Assembly: GCF_900215205.1 (NCBI RefSeq)
Contig: NZ_OBDY01000037.1
Coordinates: 1 to 64,000, forward strand
Direction of reading: 5' to 3'
DNA from: Paractinoplanes atraurantiacus
Lineage (GTDB): Bacteria; Actinomycetota; Actinomycetes; Mycobacteriales; Micromonosporaceae
Length of the DNA stretch: 64,000 bases
How positions within the stretch are numbered: the stretch's first letter is position 1; every line of letters starts with the position of its first letter. The translations under genes and the position numbers were made by a program. Below the pieces are notes generated by a model that ran no database searches, was not told where the DNA came from, and saw only the letters and a program-made list of their open reading frames with translations. Shown here piece by piece: positions 35,435 to 42,909 of this stretch.

Positions 35435-36163
35435 ATGACGGACTTTCTGCTCTCGCGCCGCCGGTTGCTTGTCAGTGCGGGTGCGGGCGTTCTCGGCCTG
35501 ACGATTGTGAACACGGTGAGCGGGTGCTCCGGCTCGGAGGCGCCGGCCGCCTCGGCGCCGTCCGGTGCCGCGAGCGCTTCGATGGGCGGCTGGGAGCGGG
35601 TCAGCCTGTCGTACGTGTCGGCTTATCTGCTGATCCGCGGCGATGAGGCGGCCGTCGTCGACCTCGGGACGCCGGGATCGGGGGACGCCATCGGGTCGGC
35701 CCTGACCGCCGCCGGGAGCGGGTGGGGCCAGGTCAAGCATGTGATCCTCACCCACCAGCATCAGGACCACGTGGGTGGGCTGCCGGACGTGGAGCCGAAG
35801 GTGAAGGCGACCTTCTACGCCGGGCAGGACGACGTCGGCTCGATCGTCAACGCGCAGCAGCCGTTGAAGCCGCTGGCCGACGGGGACGAGGTCTTCGGGC
35901 TGCAGATTGTCGGGACGCCGGGGCACACGCTCGGGCACATCTCGGTCTTCGACCCGTCGACGGGGACCCTCGTCGCGGGCGACGCCCTGCGTACGACGGA
36001 AGGGCTTGCCGGTTCTGATCCTCAATACACCGCCGACCTGGACCAGGCCGCGGCGTCGCTCAAGAAGCTGGCCGCCCTGGACGTCAGGACGATCCTGCCG
36101 GGCCACGGCCAGCCCCTCACCGAGGGGGCCGCCGACGCCCTGCGGAAACTCGCCGGCTCCTAG
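35435..36163 (+). CDS. Exported MBL-fold metallo-hydrolase, lipoprotein (242 aa)
   Basis: Metallo-beta-lactamase fold enzyme acting outside the cytoplasm. The N-terminus SRRRLLVSAGAGVLGLTIVN has a twin-arginine motif followed by a lipobox (VSGC, Cys about 29), so it is probably a Tat-exported lipoprotein. Metal ligands are visible: THQHQDH (His-x-His-x-Asp-His, about 111), GTPGHTLGH (about 165), LVAGDAL (bridging Asp, about 185) and a final ILPGHGQP His. This is the general hydrolase (glyoxalase II-like) branch, not a beta-lactamase proper. Substrate unknown. Confidence 0.88.
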   Translation: MTDFLLSRRRLLVSAGAGVLGLTIVNTVSGCSGSEAPAASAPSGAASASMGGWERVSLSYVSAYLLIRGDEAAVVDLGTPGSGDAIGSALTAAGSGWGQVKHVILTHQHQDHVGGLPDVEPKVKATFYAGQDDVGSIVNAQQPLKPLADGDEVFGLQIVGTPGHTLGHISVFDPSTGTLVAGDALRTTEGLAGSDPQYTADLDQAAASLKKLAALDVRTILPGHGQPLTEGAADALRKLAGS

Positions 36164-36213
36164 CACGAAAGACTCCCTGATGTTCGTCCCTTCTGGCCGG
36201 TCCCCAGCGGCTC

Positions 36214-36259
36214 GGAGATCGGGTACCGTTCGCCCGGCGCAAATGCGCCCCTGATCTCC
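36214..36259 (+). promoter_or_regulatory. Nested hairpin leader before the substrate-binding protein gene
   Basis: GGAGATC (36214-36220) pairs with GATCTCC (36253-36259) and encloses a second hairpin GGCGCA (36236-36241)/TGCGCC (36244-36249). The structure ends shortly before the GGAG ribosome site and ATG 36274. It could be a cis-acting RNA or a protein-binding palindrome. It does not match a TPP riboswitch core. Confidence 0.35.
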
Positions 36260-36273
36260 CCTGGAGCGGACCC

Positions 36274-37221
36274 ATGCGCCGGATCGTCGCCGCCGCCGTT
36301 GTCTTTCTGCTGCTGGCCACCGCGGCCTGCTCGTCGGACGACAAGGGCGACACCGGCGGCGGCACCAAGGTCACCGTCGGCGTCGTGCCCATCGTCGACG
36401 TGGCGCCGATCTATCTCGGCAAGGCCAAGGGCTTCTTCGCGAGCCGCGGCATCGACCTGACGCTGGTGCCCGAGCAGGGCGGCTCGGCGATCGTGAAGAA
36501 CGTGGTCAGCGGCAAATACCCGTTCGGCTTCAGCAATGTCACGTCGCTGATGGCCGCGCAGACTTCCGGCGCTCAGCTCAAGGGTGTGGCGGCCGGCGTG
36601 TCGTCGACCGGCCGGGCCGGGCGCGACTTCTCGGCGATCGTCGTGCACGACGGCAGCCCGATCCGCTCGGCCAAGGATCTGACCGGCAAGACGATCGCGG
36701 TCAACACCTTGAAGAATCTGGGCGACACGACCGTACGGCAGTCGGTGCGCAGTGCGGGCGGCGATCCGGCGAACCTGAAGTTCGAGGCCATGCCGTTCGG
36801 CGAGATGCCGGCCGCTTTGCAGGGAGGCCGGGTCGACGCCGCCTGGGTGGTCGAGCCGCAACTGTCGCAGGTGCTCACCCAGGGCGGCCAGATCGTGGCG
36901 TCGAACTTCGTGGACACCGCGGCCAACCTGACCGTGGCGCTCTATTTCACCAGCGAGGCCGAGATCGCCAAGAGCCCCGATCTGGTCACCCAGTTCACGG
37001 CCGCGATAAAGGATTCGATGGCGTACGCCGGAAGCCACCCGGACGAGGTCCGCGACATCGTCGGCACCTACACCACGATCAACGACACGGTCCGGATCGC
37101 GATGATCCTGCCGAGCTGGCCGGGCGAGATCAACCGTCCGTCGATCGACCGGCTGGCCCAGCTGGGCCGTCGCGACGGCATACTGACCAAGGCGCCCGCC
37201 CTCGATCAGCTCCTGCCCTGA
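36274..37221 (+). CDS. ABC transporter substrate-binding lipoprotein, SsuA/NMT1-like (315 aa)
   Basis: Extracytoplasmic solute receptor. Lipobox ATAAC with Cys at about 19 (followed by SSDDKG). The bilobal fold is of the nitrate/sulfonate/thiamine-precursor type: VGVVPIVDVAPIYLGKAKGF, GIDLTLVPEQGGSAIV, GKTIAVNTLKNLGD, GGRVDAAWVVEP. The usual ATPase and permease genes are missing on both sides, so it is an orphan whose transporter must be encoded elsewhere. Its 3' end overlaps the convergent TetR gene by 16 bases. Ligand unknown. Confidence 0.85.
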   Translation: MRRIVAAAVVFLLLATAACSSDDKGDTGGGTKVTVGVVPIVDVAPIYLGKAKGFFASRGIDLTLVPEQGGSAIVKNVVSGKYPFGFSNVTSLMAAQTSGAQLKGVAAGVSSTGRAGRDFSAIVVHDGSPIRSAKDLTGKTIAVNTLKNLGDTTVRQSVRSAGGDPANLKFEAMPFGEMPAALQGGRVDAAWVVEPQLSQVLTQGGQIVASNFVDTAANLTVALYFTSEAEIAKSPDLVTQFTAAIKDSMAYAGSHPDEVRDIVGTYTTINDTVRIAMILPSWPGEINRPSIDRLAQLGRRDGILTKAPALDQLLP

Positions 37222-37859
37222 CGCCGTTCACCGAGGGCGGTCATCGCCGCCAGCATCTCGTCGTGCGTCATCGGGGGCGCCGGCAGCGGATGGGCGGCTG
37301 AGGCGCGCAGCCCGTCGAGGGTGAGCGCGAGCGCCCGCCGCCACGCGTCCGGCGCGGTGTCGGCTGTGGCCCGGGCGACGGCCGCGCTCGACCAGAACAG
37401 ATAGGGCATGTCCTCGGTGGTGAAGTCGGCCCGCAACGCCCCGGCCTGGTGTGCGCGGTCGAGGATCGTCTGCGCGTCCCCGATCTGCGCGTTGCAGATC
37501 TCGGTGAGCCGCTCCGCCGACGGGTAGCGCCGCCCGAGCGCGTCACCCGCGGCCAGATCCGTGGCCTGAAGCTCGCACAGCATCGTCACGTAGACGGCGA
37601 ACCCGTCCCACGGGTCGGGTTCGGCCAGCGCGCGGTCGATCGCCTCCCGCACCCGGGCCTCGATCAGCGCCGGCATCACCGCGTCGATCAGCGCGTCGCG
37701 GCCGCCGAAACGGTTGTAGACGGTGCCGGGGCTGACTCCAGCCCGCTGGGCGATGTGTTCCAGCGGCACCTCGAGGCCGTGCTCGCGGAACGCCTCGGTC
37801 GCGGCCTCGACGACGCGCTCGATGTTGCGGCGGGCGTCACGGCGGAGCGGCGAGGTCAC
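37206..37859 (-). CDS. TetR-family regulator (217 aa)
   Basis: N-terminal helix-turn-helix (about 10-56): RNIERVVEAATEAFREHGLE, LEHIAQRAGVSPGTVYNRFG is the standard TetR recognition region. The C-terminal ligand domain is of the TetR_C_33-like AcrR type with several Met/Trp. GTG 37859 is the only good start. It is divergent from an SDR-like gene with an 83-bp gap that holds a clear operator, so it should repress both itself and the SDR gene. Confidence 0.88.
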   Translation of the reverse strand: MTSPLRRDARRNIERVVEAATEAFREHGLEVPLEHIAQRAGVSPGTVYNRFGGRDALIDAVMPALIEARVREAIDRALAEPDPWDGFAVYVTMLCELQATDLAAGDALGRRYPSAERLTEICNAQIGDAQTILDRAHQAGALRADFTTEDMPYLFWSSAAVARATADTAPDAWRRALALTLDGLRASAAHPLPAPPMTHDEMLAAMTALGERRQGRS

Positions 37860-37880
37860 CGTACGAGCATAGATCCTCCG

Positions 37881-37930
37881 AACTTGATACTGCCCTCAAC
37901 TTTCGTCTAAGTTGAGGGCCTCATCAACTT
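37881..37930. promoter_or_regulatory. TetR operator: inverted repeats of CTCAACTT
   Basis: GCCCTCAACTT (37892-37902) and AAGTTGAGGGC (37909-37919) are exact reverse complements separated by six bases. Two more half-sites flank them: AACTTGAT at 37881 and TCAACTT ending near 37930, the latter forming a second inverted repeat with AAGTTGA. The array fills the gap between the divergent TetR and SDR genes, as expected for a repressor acting on both. Confidence 0.75.
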
Positions 37931-37942
37931 AAGGGAGCTGTC

Positions 37943-38656
37943 ATGACCAGAACCATCGCCGTCTTCGGGGCCGGAACCGGCCTGGGCAGCTCGGTGGCGC
38001 GCCTCTTCGGCCGCGACGGCTACCGGGTCGCGCTCGTCGCCCGCGATCGTGCGCGCCTCGGCACGCTGGCCGCCGAGCTGGCGGCCGAGGGCATCGAGGC
38101 GACGGCGTTCGCGGCCGACCTCAGCCGGCCCGACGAGATCCCCGCGCTGGTCAAGGAGATCGGGCCGATCGACGTCGTCGAGTACGCGCCGATCGCCACC
38201 GAGGGCTTCATACCGGCCGCCGAGCTTCGCGCGGACACCGTGCGGCGGCTCCTCGACCTGCATCTGCTCAGCTTCATCGAGGTCGTGCACGCCGTGCTGC
38301 CGGGCATGGTCGAGCGCGGCGACGGCGCGATCCTTCTCGGGCAGGGTGTCTCCGCCACCCACCCGCGGCCGGGCATGAGCGGGCCCGGCCCGGCCATGGC
38401 GGCCGCGCGCAACTACGTACTGTCGCTGCACGCCGAATTGAAGGACCAGGGGGTGTACGCGGGTGTGCTGCACATCGGCGCGATGGTCACCGGCAGCGCC
38501 GGATATCGAGCGATGACCGGCGGCCAGTTCGACCTGGGCATCGACATCAGCGGCATCCCGACCGTCGACCCGGACGACCTGGCGGCCGCCTTCCGTGACC
38601 TGATGACCGGCCGCGACCGCGCTGAGCTGCAAGTACCCGAGACTCTGGCCTTCTGA
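37943..38656 (+). CDS. Atypical SDR-like protein lacking the catalytic Tyr/Lys (237 aa)
   Basis: Rossmann fold with a glycine-rich nucleotide site (FGAGTGLGSSVARLFGRDG) and NAD(P) binding loops. In classical SDRs an active-site YxxxK follows; here the equivalent helix is GPAMAAARNYVLSLHAEL, with no Tyr-x3-Lys, and the usual NNAG is replaced by EYAPI. It may therefore bind nucleotide without being a dehydrogenase. GGGAG precedes ATG 37943. It is controlled by the adjacent TetR operator. Confidence 0.8.
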   Translation: MTRTIAVFGAGTGLGSSVARLFGRDGYRVALVARDRARLGTLAAELAAEGIEATAFAADLSRPDEIPALVKEIGPIDVVEYAPIATEGFIPAAELRADTVRRLLDLHLLSFIEVVHAVLPGMVERGDGAILLGQGVSATHPRPGMSGPGPAMAAARNYVLSLHAELKDQGVYAGVLHIGAMVTGSAGYRAMTGGQFDLGIDISGIPTVDPDDLAAAFRDLMTGRDRAELQVPETLAF

Positions 38657-38747
38657 GCAGGCGACTCGGCCATTTGTCGGTCACTGTCCGGTCAGGATCG
38701 GTGAACGGAGAGCTATTCAAGATCAAGTACTGGATAGTGTCGCTCGC

Positions 38748-39194
38748 ATGATCTCGAACCTGAACGACCTCGCGGCCGACGAAGCCTCGGTCAAGGCCAT
38801 CGCCACCGACCTTCAGGGCGTCGTCGAGTCGGAGCTGGCCAAGAAGTCCGGTGTCTCGGCCGCCGCGGTCAAGCTCGCCTACAAGGCCGTCTCGTCGTTC
38901 GCCCCCGGCTACTACGCGCAGACCGTCGAGCTGATCGTCCCGTCGGCGCTCGAGCAGCTCCAGCCGTTCTGGGCCGACTTCCAGGACGCCGGCGGCGGCA
39001 CGTTCGGCGACTACCTGGCCAAGCGCAGCCCGGAGGTCACCGAGGCCATGCTCAAGGTCACCGACGGCATGGCCTCGGACTCGGAGAAGGCCGTGGTCGT
39101 GAAGGCGTACAGCACCGTGCGCGGCGGCGCCGGCAAGCACATCGAGGCGGCCCTCCCGGCCGTCGGCACCCTGGTCGAGAGGTACGCCGCCTGA
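38748..39194 (+). CDS. Conserved actinobacterial protein, probably DUF6918 (148 aa)
   Basis: All-helical soluble protein: MISNLNDLAADEASVKAIA, KKSGVSAAAVKLAYKAV, FAPGYYAQTVELIVPSALE, then GTFGDYLAKRSPEVTEAML and a last helix HIEAALPAVGTLVERYAA. The pattern matches a small family found across actinobacteria that I believe is DUF6918; no function is known. The upstream AT-rich patch (ATTCAAGATCAAGTACTGGATAG spread over 38715-38737) is a likely promoter. It converges with queA, with eight bases between stops. Confidence 0.7.
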   Translation: MISNLNDLAADEASVKAIATDLQGVVESELAKKSGVSAAAVKLAYKAVSSFAPGYYAQTVELIVPSALEQLQPFWADFQDAGGGTFGDYLAKRSPEVTEAMLKVTDGMASDSEKAVVVKAYSTVRGGAGKHIEAALPAVGTLVERYAA

Positions 39195-39202
39195 CGCGCT
39201 TC

Positions 39203-40213
39203 TCACGGAAGCAGTAAGTGAACGTCGCCGAACTCGTGCCACCGGTACCGTCCGCGCAGCGCTTCGTCGTAGGCCGCCCGGAGCGCTGCCGGGCCGGTCA
39301 CGGCCGAGAGCATCCGCAGGTGTGAGGCGCGCGGCTCGTGCAGCCCGGTGAGCAGCCCGTCCACCGAGCGCACCGGCCGCTCCGGCCCGATCACCAGGTC
39401 GGTCCAGCCCGACGCCGGCCCGTCCCACGCCGTTTCGAGGGCCCGCACCACCGTCGTACCGACCGCGATCACCCGTCCGCCGCCGGCTCGGACATGCTCG
39501 ATCAACCGCGTGGTCGGGCGAGGGACCGCATACCACTCCGGGTACGGCGGCTCGTCCACCTCGGCCGAGGCCACGCCCGTGTGCAGCGTGATCGGCGCGA
39601 CCAGAATCCCCCGCCCGGCCAGTTCAGCCAGCACCGCGCCGGTCAGCGGCCGTCCCGCGCTCGGCATCTCGGCGCTGCCCGGCTCCGTCGCGTAGGCGTT
39701 CTGATACGTCGCCAGCGGCCAGTCCCGATCGGTGTAGTCGTAGCGGATCGGCCGCCCGTGCCGCGCCAGATAATCGACTCTCGTTCCAGGCACGTCGGCT
39801 TTCGCCGTCCAGAGCCTTGAGGTGTACGGATGGAGCAGAGTGACCGCCCCTTCGGGCACCGGGAGCCGCAGCCCCGCCCGCGCCGGCCCCGTGCCCGGCG
39901 CGAACGGGGCCGTGCTGCCCCCGGCGGACCGGCGCAGCTCCACCAGCCACGACCCGTCGGCGTGCTCGGTCGAGACGTGCACGACCAGCCCGTCCTCGGT
40001 GTCGATCGCGGCCGGCACGGTGGCCGAGTTGTTCACCACCAGCAGGTCGCCGGCCTCGAGGATCCGCGGCAGCTCCGGGAACCGGTGGTGACTGACCGCC
40101 GCGCCCCGGCTCACCAGCAGCCGTACGTCCTCGCGCCGCCGCCCCCGCGCCTCGGCCGGCTCCCGCGCCTCGAGGTCGGCCGGCAGCTCGAAGTCGAGGG
40201 TGGCCGTGGTCAT
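39203..40213 (-). CDS. queA: S-adenosylmethionine:tRNA ribosyltransferase-isomerase (QueA-like, 336 aa)
   Basis: QueA transfers and isomerises the ribosyl part of SAM onto preQ1 in tRNA during queuosine synthesis. Family blocks are present: FELPADLEAREPAEARG, RILEAGDLLVVNNSATVPAAI, AGRPLTGAVLAELAGRGILV, APITLHTG, and PRPTTRLIEHV and GTTVVRALETAW. No other queuosine genes are in the window. ATG 40213 overlaps the stop of the upstream SDR gene by four bases and has GAAGGGG upstream. In several actinomycetes QueA-like proteins stand alone, so its true substrate may differ. Confidence 0.85.
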   Translation of the reverse strand: MTTATLDFELPADLEAREPAEARGRRREDVRLLVSRGAAVSHHRFPELPRILEAGDLLVVNNSATVPAAIDTEDGLVVHVSTEHADGSWLVELRRSAGGSTAPFAPGTGPARAGLRLPVPEGAVTLLHPYTSRLWTAKADVPGTRVDYLARHGRPIRYDYTDRDWPLATYQNAYATEPGSAEMPSAGRPLTGAVLAELAGRGILVAPITLHTGVASAEVDEPPYPEWYAVPRPTTRLIEHVRAGGGRVIAVGTTVVRALETAWDGPASGWTDLVIGPERPVRSVDGLLTGLHEPRASHLRMLSAVTGPAALRAAYDEALRGRYRWHEFGDVHLLLP

Positions 40214-40935
40214 CGTGCCCCTTCGACGGCCGGCAGATCGGACGCGGCGTACCGCCCGGAGGCGGGGCGCGCCCGCAGCAGCCCCAGCAGGTGCGGCACC
40301 ACGGTCTCGGGCGGCGGCAGATGCGAGATGTCCTCGCCGGGCGCGGCCTGCTGGTAGAGGCGGGTGCGCATCTCGCCCGGGTCGACGCTCCACACCCGTA
40401 CATCAGGCTCCTCGAGCGCGAGCACCGCGCCCGCATGGTCCAAGGCCGCCTTGGCGGCCCCGTAGCCACCCCAGCCCTCGTAGGCCTCGACGGCCGCGTC
40501 CGAACTGATGTTGAGGATCGCGCCGCCGGACGGCGAACGGCGCAACTGCGGCAGCAGCAGCTGGGTCAGGGCGATCGGCGCGAGGGCGTTCACCTCGAAG
40601 GTCTCCAGCAGCGCGGGCAGCGGGAAGGTGGCCAGGGCCGGCAGCGGCGAGCCACCCAGCACGGACGCGTTGTTGACGAGCAGATCGGCCCCGCCCAGCT
40701 GGCCGGCGGCGACGGCCAGGACGGCCCGGTGGTCGTCGTCGACGACGTCACCGGGGATGGCGATGACGGTCGTGCGCTGCCCGAGCTCGGCCGCGATCAC
40801 GTCGAGGTCCCCGGCGGTCCGCGCGTCGAGCACGAGACGCCAGCCGGCCGCGGCCAGTCCCCGGGCCAGCGCCGCGCCCAGTCCGCGGGAGGCGCCGGTG
40901 ATGACGGCGACCGGTGTCGTGTTGTCGTTGGTCAT
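40210..40935 (-). CDS. Short-chain dehydrogenase/reductase (241 aa)
   Basis: Classical SDR: TGASRGLGAALA (NAD(P) site, about 11-22), LLVNNAS (about 85), catalytic YGAAK (Y-x3-K, about 163). ATG 40935 gives the natural length; an in-frame ATG at 40956 is possible. Its last codons overlap the queA start (ATGA), so both are transcribed together. The substrate is not predictable. Confidence 0.9.
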   Translation of the reverse strand: MTNDNTTPVAVITGASRGLGAALARGLAAAGWRLVLDARTAGDLDVIAAELGQRTTVIAIPGDVVDDDHRAVLAVAAGQLGGADLLVNNASVLGGSPLPALATFPLPALLETFEVNALAPIALTQLLLPQLRRSPSGGAILNISSDAAVEAYEGWGGYGAAKAALDHAGAVLALEEPDVRVWSVDPGEMRTRLYQQAAPGEDISHLPPPETVVPHLLGLLRARPASGRYAASDLPAVEGAR

Positions 40936-40994
40936 GCCGTCGACCCTGCCCCGCATCGATCGCCGCCGAATCGGGCCAGGGACGGCTTCGCCCC

Positions 40995-41016
40995 GGGACC
41001 TTGGTCCTAGGACCAT
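40995..41016. promoter_or_regulatory. DosR/DevR-like box between SDR and the two-component system
   Basis: GGGACCTTGGTCC sits here and overlaps a perfect 14-base palindrome TGGTCCTAGGACCA (41002-41015). The first element fits the dormancy-regulator box known from mycobacteria (GGGAC-TTN-GTCCC). It lies upstream of the GAF histidine kinase/LuxR regulator pair, the type that DevRS/OsdRK systems are. It is also upstream of the SDR-queA operon on the other strand. Confidence 0.5.
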
Positions 41017-41099
41017 CGGCGCAGGGCTTTTTGTCAGAGGCCGCGACTAGGGTGAGCGCGTGAACTTCTCGCGGGCCCGGGCGATGAGCGGGTGATCTG

Positions 41100-42230
41100 A
41101 TGAGCGACGAGCTGCACGTCGCGCGGCGTCTGTCGGCCGCGGTGCTGGCGGTCAGCGACCGGCTGACCGTTCCCGAGGTGCTGCAGACGATCGTCGACAC
41201 GGCCCGCGAGCTGGCCGGGGCGCGCTATGCGGCGCTGGGCGTCCCCGACGAGGCCGGCTCGTTCGCGCAGTTCGTGGTCTCCGGCGTCAGCGCCGAGGTG
41301 CAGGCCGCGATCGGCCCGCTCCCCCGCCAGCACGGCTTCCTCGCGGTCATGCTGCGTGACCCGGCCACCCAGCGGGTGGCCGACATCCGGGCCGACCCGC
41401 GCTTCCACTGGTGGCCGGCCGCCCATCCGGTGCTCGAGGCCTTCCTCGGCGTGCCCATCATCAGCGGCGACGAGATCCTCGGCGCGCTCTATCTGGCCAA
41501 CAAGTCCGGCGGCTTCACCGACGCCGACGAGGAACTGGTCGGTGTGCTGGCCGCCCACGCCGCCATCGCCCTGACCCACGCCCGCCTCTACGCGCGCAAC
41601 CGCGAGCTCACCATCGCCGAGGAGCGCGCCCGCATCGCCCACGACCTGCACGACGCGGTCGCCCAGCGGCTGTTCGGGCTGCGCCTGACCGCCCAGGCCG
41701 CCGACGTCCTGCTCGACCGCGACCCGGCCGCCGCCCGCCGCCACCTGACCGAGGTGACCACCTTGGCCAAGGAGGCCACCGAGGAGTTGCAGGCCGCCGT
41801 CCAGGAGCTGCGCCCGGCCGACCTGGCCACCGACGGCCTGCCCGCCGCCCTGCGCAAACAGGTCAGCATCCTCGACCGCGCCTACAACGGCGCCCCCCAC
41901 CTCACCTACGGCGACGACGACCCGCCCGAGCTGCCCATGCCCGCCCGCACGGTCCTGTTCCGCGTGGCTCAGGAGGCCCTGCACAACGCCGTCCGCCACG
42001 CCAAGGCCACCACGGTCCGGGTTCGCCTTCAGACCCACGACCCCGATGTCGTACGCCTGGAGATAGCCGACGACGGCCAGGGCTTCGACGTCGCCGCCAC
42101 CCTGAAGGCCGGCCGCAGCCTGGGCCTGCGCTCCATGCGCGAACGAGCCTGCGCCATCCGGGCCACCTTGACGGTCGACTCCACCCCGGGACAAGGCACC
42201 ACGGTCCGCTTGGAGGCCCGCCATGCTTGA
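41100..42230 (+). CDS. GAF-domain sensor histidine kinase (376 aa)
   Basis: Soluble sensor kinase of the NarL partner class. GAF domain (about 20-165) with RYAALGVPDEAGSF, the WWPAAHP stretch and FLGVPI, resembling DevS/DosS GAF domains; dimerisation helix with phospho-acceptor His in ARIAHDLHDAVAQRLF (about 183, HisKA_3); ATPase domain with NAVRHAKAT (N-box), ADDGQGFD and LGLRSMRERA. No transmembrane segment, so it senses a cytoplasmic cue (redox, gas or small ligand). It overlaps the response regulator by eight bases. Confidence 0.92.
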   Translation: MSDELHVARRLSAAVLAVSDRLTVPEVLQTIVDTARELAGARYAALGVPDEAGSFAQFVVSGVSAEVQAAIGPLPRQHGFLAVMLRDPATQRVADIRADPRFHWWPAAHPVLEAFLGVPIISGDEILGALYLANKSGGFTDADEELVGVLAAHAAIALTHARLYARNRELTIAEERARIAHDLHDAVAQRLFGLRLTAQAADVLLDRDPAAARRHLTEVTTLAKEATEELQAAVQELRPADLATDGLPAALRKQVSILDRAYNGAPHLTYGDDDPPELPMPARTVLFRVAQEALHNAVRHAKATTVRVRLQTHDPDVVRLEIADDGQGFDVAATLKAGRSLGLRSMRERACAIRATLTVDSTPGQGTTVRLEARHA

Positions 42231-42894
42231 CCTTCAGGTCGCCCACCGCGCCACGCCTCCGCACATCCGCGTGCTGATCGTGGACGACCATCCGGCCGTG
42301 CGGCGGGGGTTGCGCACCTTTCTGGAGCTCGCGGGGGATCTGGAGGTGGTCGGCGAGGCGGCCGACGGGCCGACCGCGCTGGAGCTGATCGCCGAGACCG
42401 GGCCCGAGGTCGTGCTGCTCGACATGGTGCTGCCGGGCATGGACGGCGTCGAGGTGCTGCGGGAGTTGCGCCGCCGGGAGCTGCCGGCCCGGGTGCTCGT
42501 GGTCACCAGCTTCACCGACCGGGCCCGCCTGATACCGGCCGTGCGGGCCGGCGCCCGCGGCTATCTGTCCAAAGACGTCGACCCCAACGCCCTGGTCGCG
42601 GCCGTCCGCTCGGTCGCCGCCGGCCACCTGCTGCTCGAACCCGACGTCGCCGCCGGGCTGCTCGGCGGGCCGGCCGAGGAGCCGGCCCTGACCGCCCGCG
42701 AGCGCGACGTCCTGGCCCTGCTGGCCGAGGGCCGCTCCAACCGCGAGATCGCCCGGGCCCTGGTCGTGGCCGAGAAGACGGTGAAGACCCACGTCTCCAG
42801 CATCCTTCTGAAGCTCGGCCTGGCCGACCGCACCCAGGCCGCCCTGCACGCCGTCCGCACCGGCCTGGCCTCCGGAGGTGATAGACGGGCGTAG
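42223..42894 (+). CDS. NarL/LuxR-family response regulator (223 aa)
   Basis: Receiver domain with VLIVDDHPAVRRGL, phospho-acceptor Asp in VVLLDMVLPGMDG (about 67), Lys/Thr switch residues (VVTSF, LSKD), and a C-terminal LuxR helix-turn-helix LTARERDVLALLAEGRSNRE and VKTHVSSILLKLGL. Start ATG 42223 lies inside the kinase gene, so translation is coupled. The nearby DosR-like box may be its own target. Confidence 0.93.
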   Translation: MLDLQVAHRATPPHIRVLIVDDHPAVRRGLRTFLELAGDLEVVGEAADGPTALELIAETGPEVVLLDMVLPGMDGVEVLRELRRRELPARVLVVTSFTDRARLIPAVRAGARGYLSKDVDPNALVAAVRSVAAGHLLLEPDVAAGLLGGPAEEPALTARERDVLALLAEGRSNREIARALVVAEKTVKTHVSSILLKLGLADRTQAALHAVRTGLASGGDRRA

Positions 42895-42909
42895 TTATAG
42901 TGACCGGCG

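Noticed and set aside
36200..36273. TPP riboswitch before the substrate-binding protein
   Set aside because: A CTGATCT-like piece is present, but the conserved CTGAGA and the paired second helix are not.
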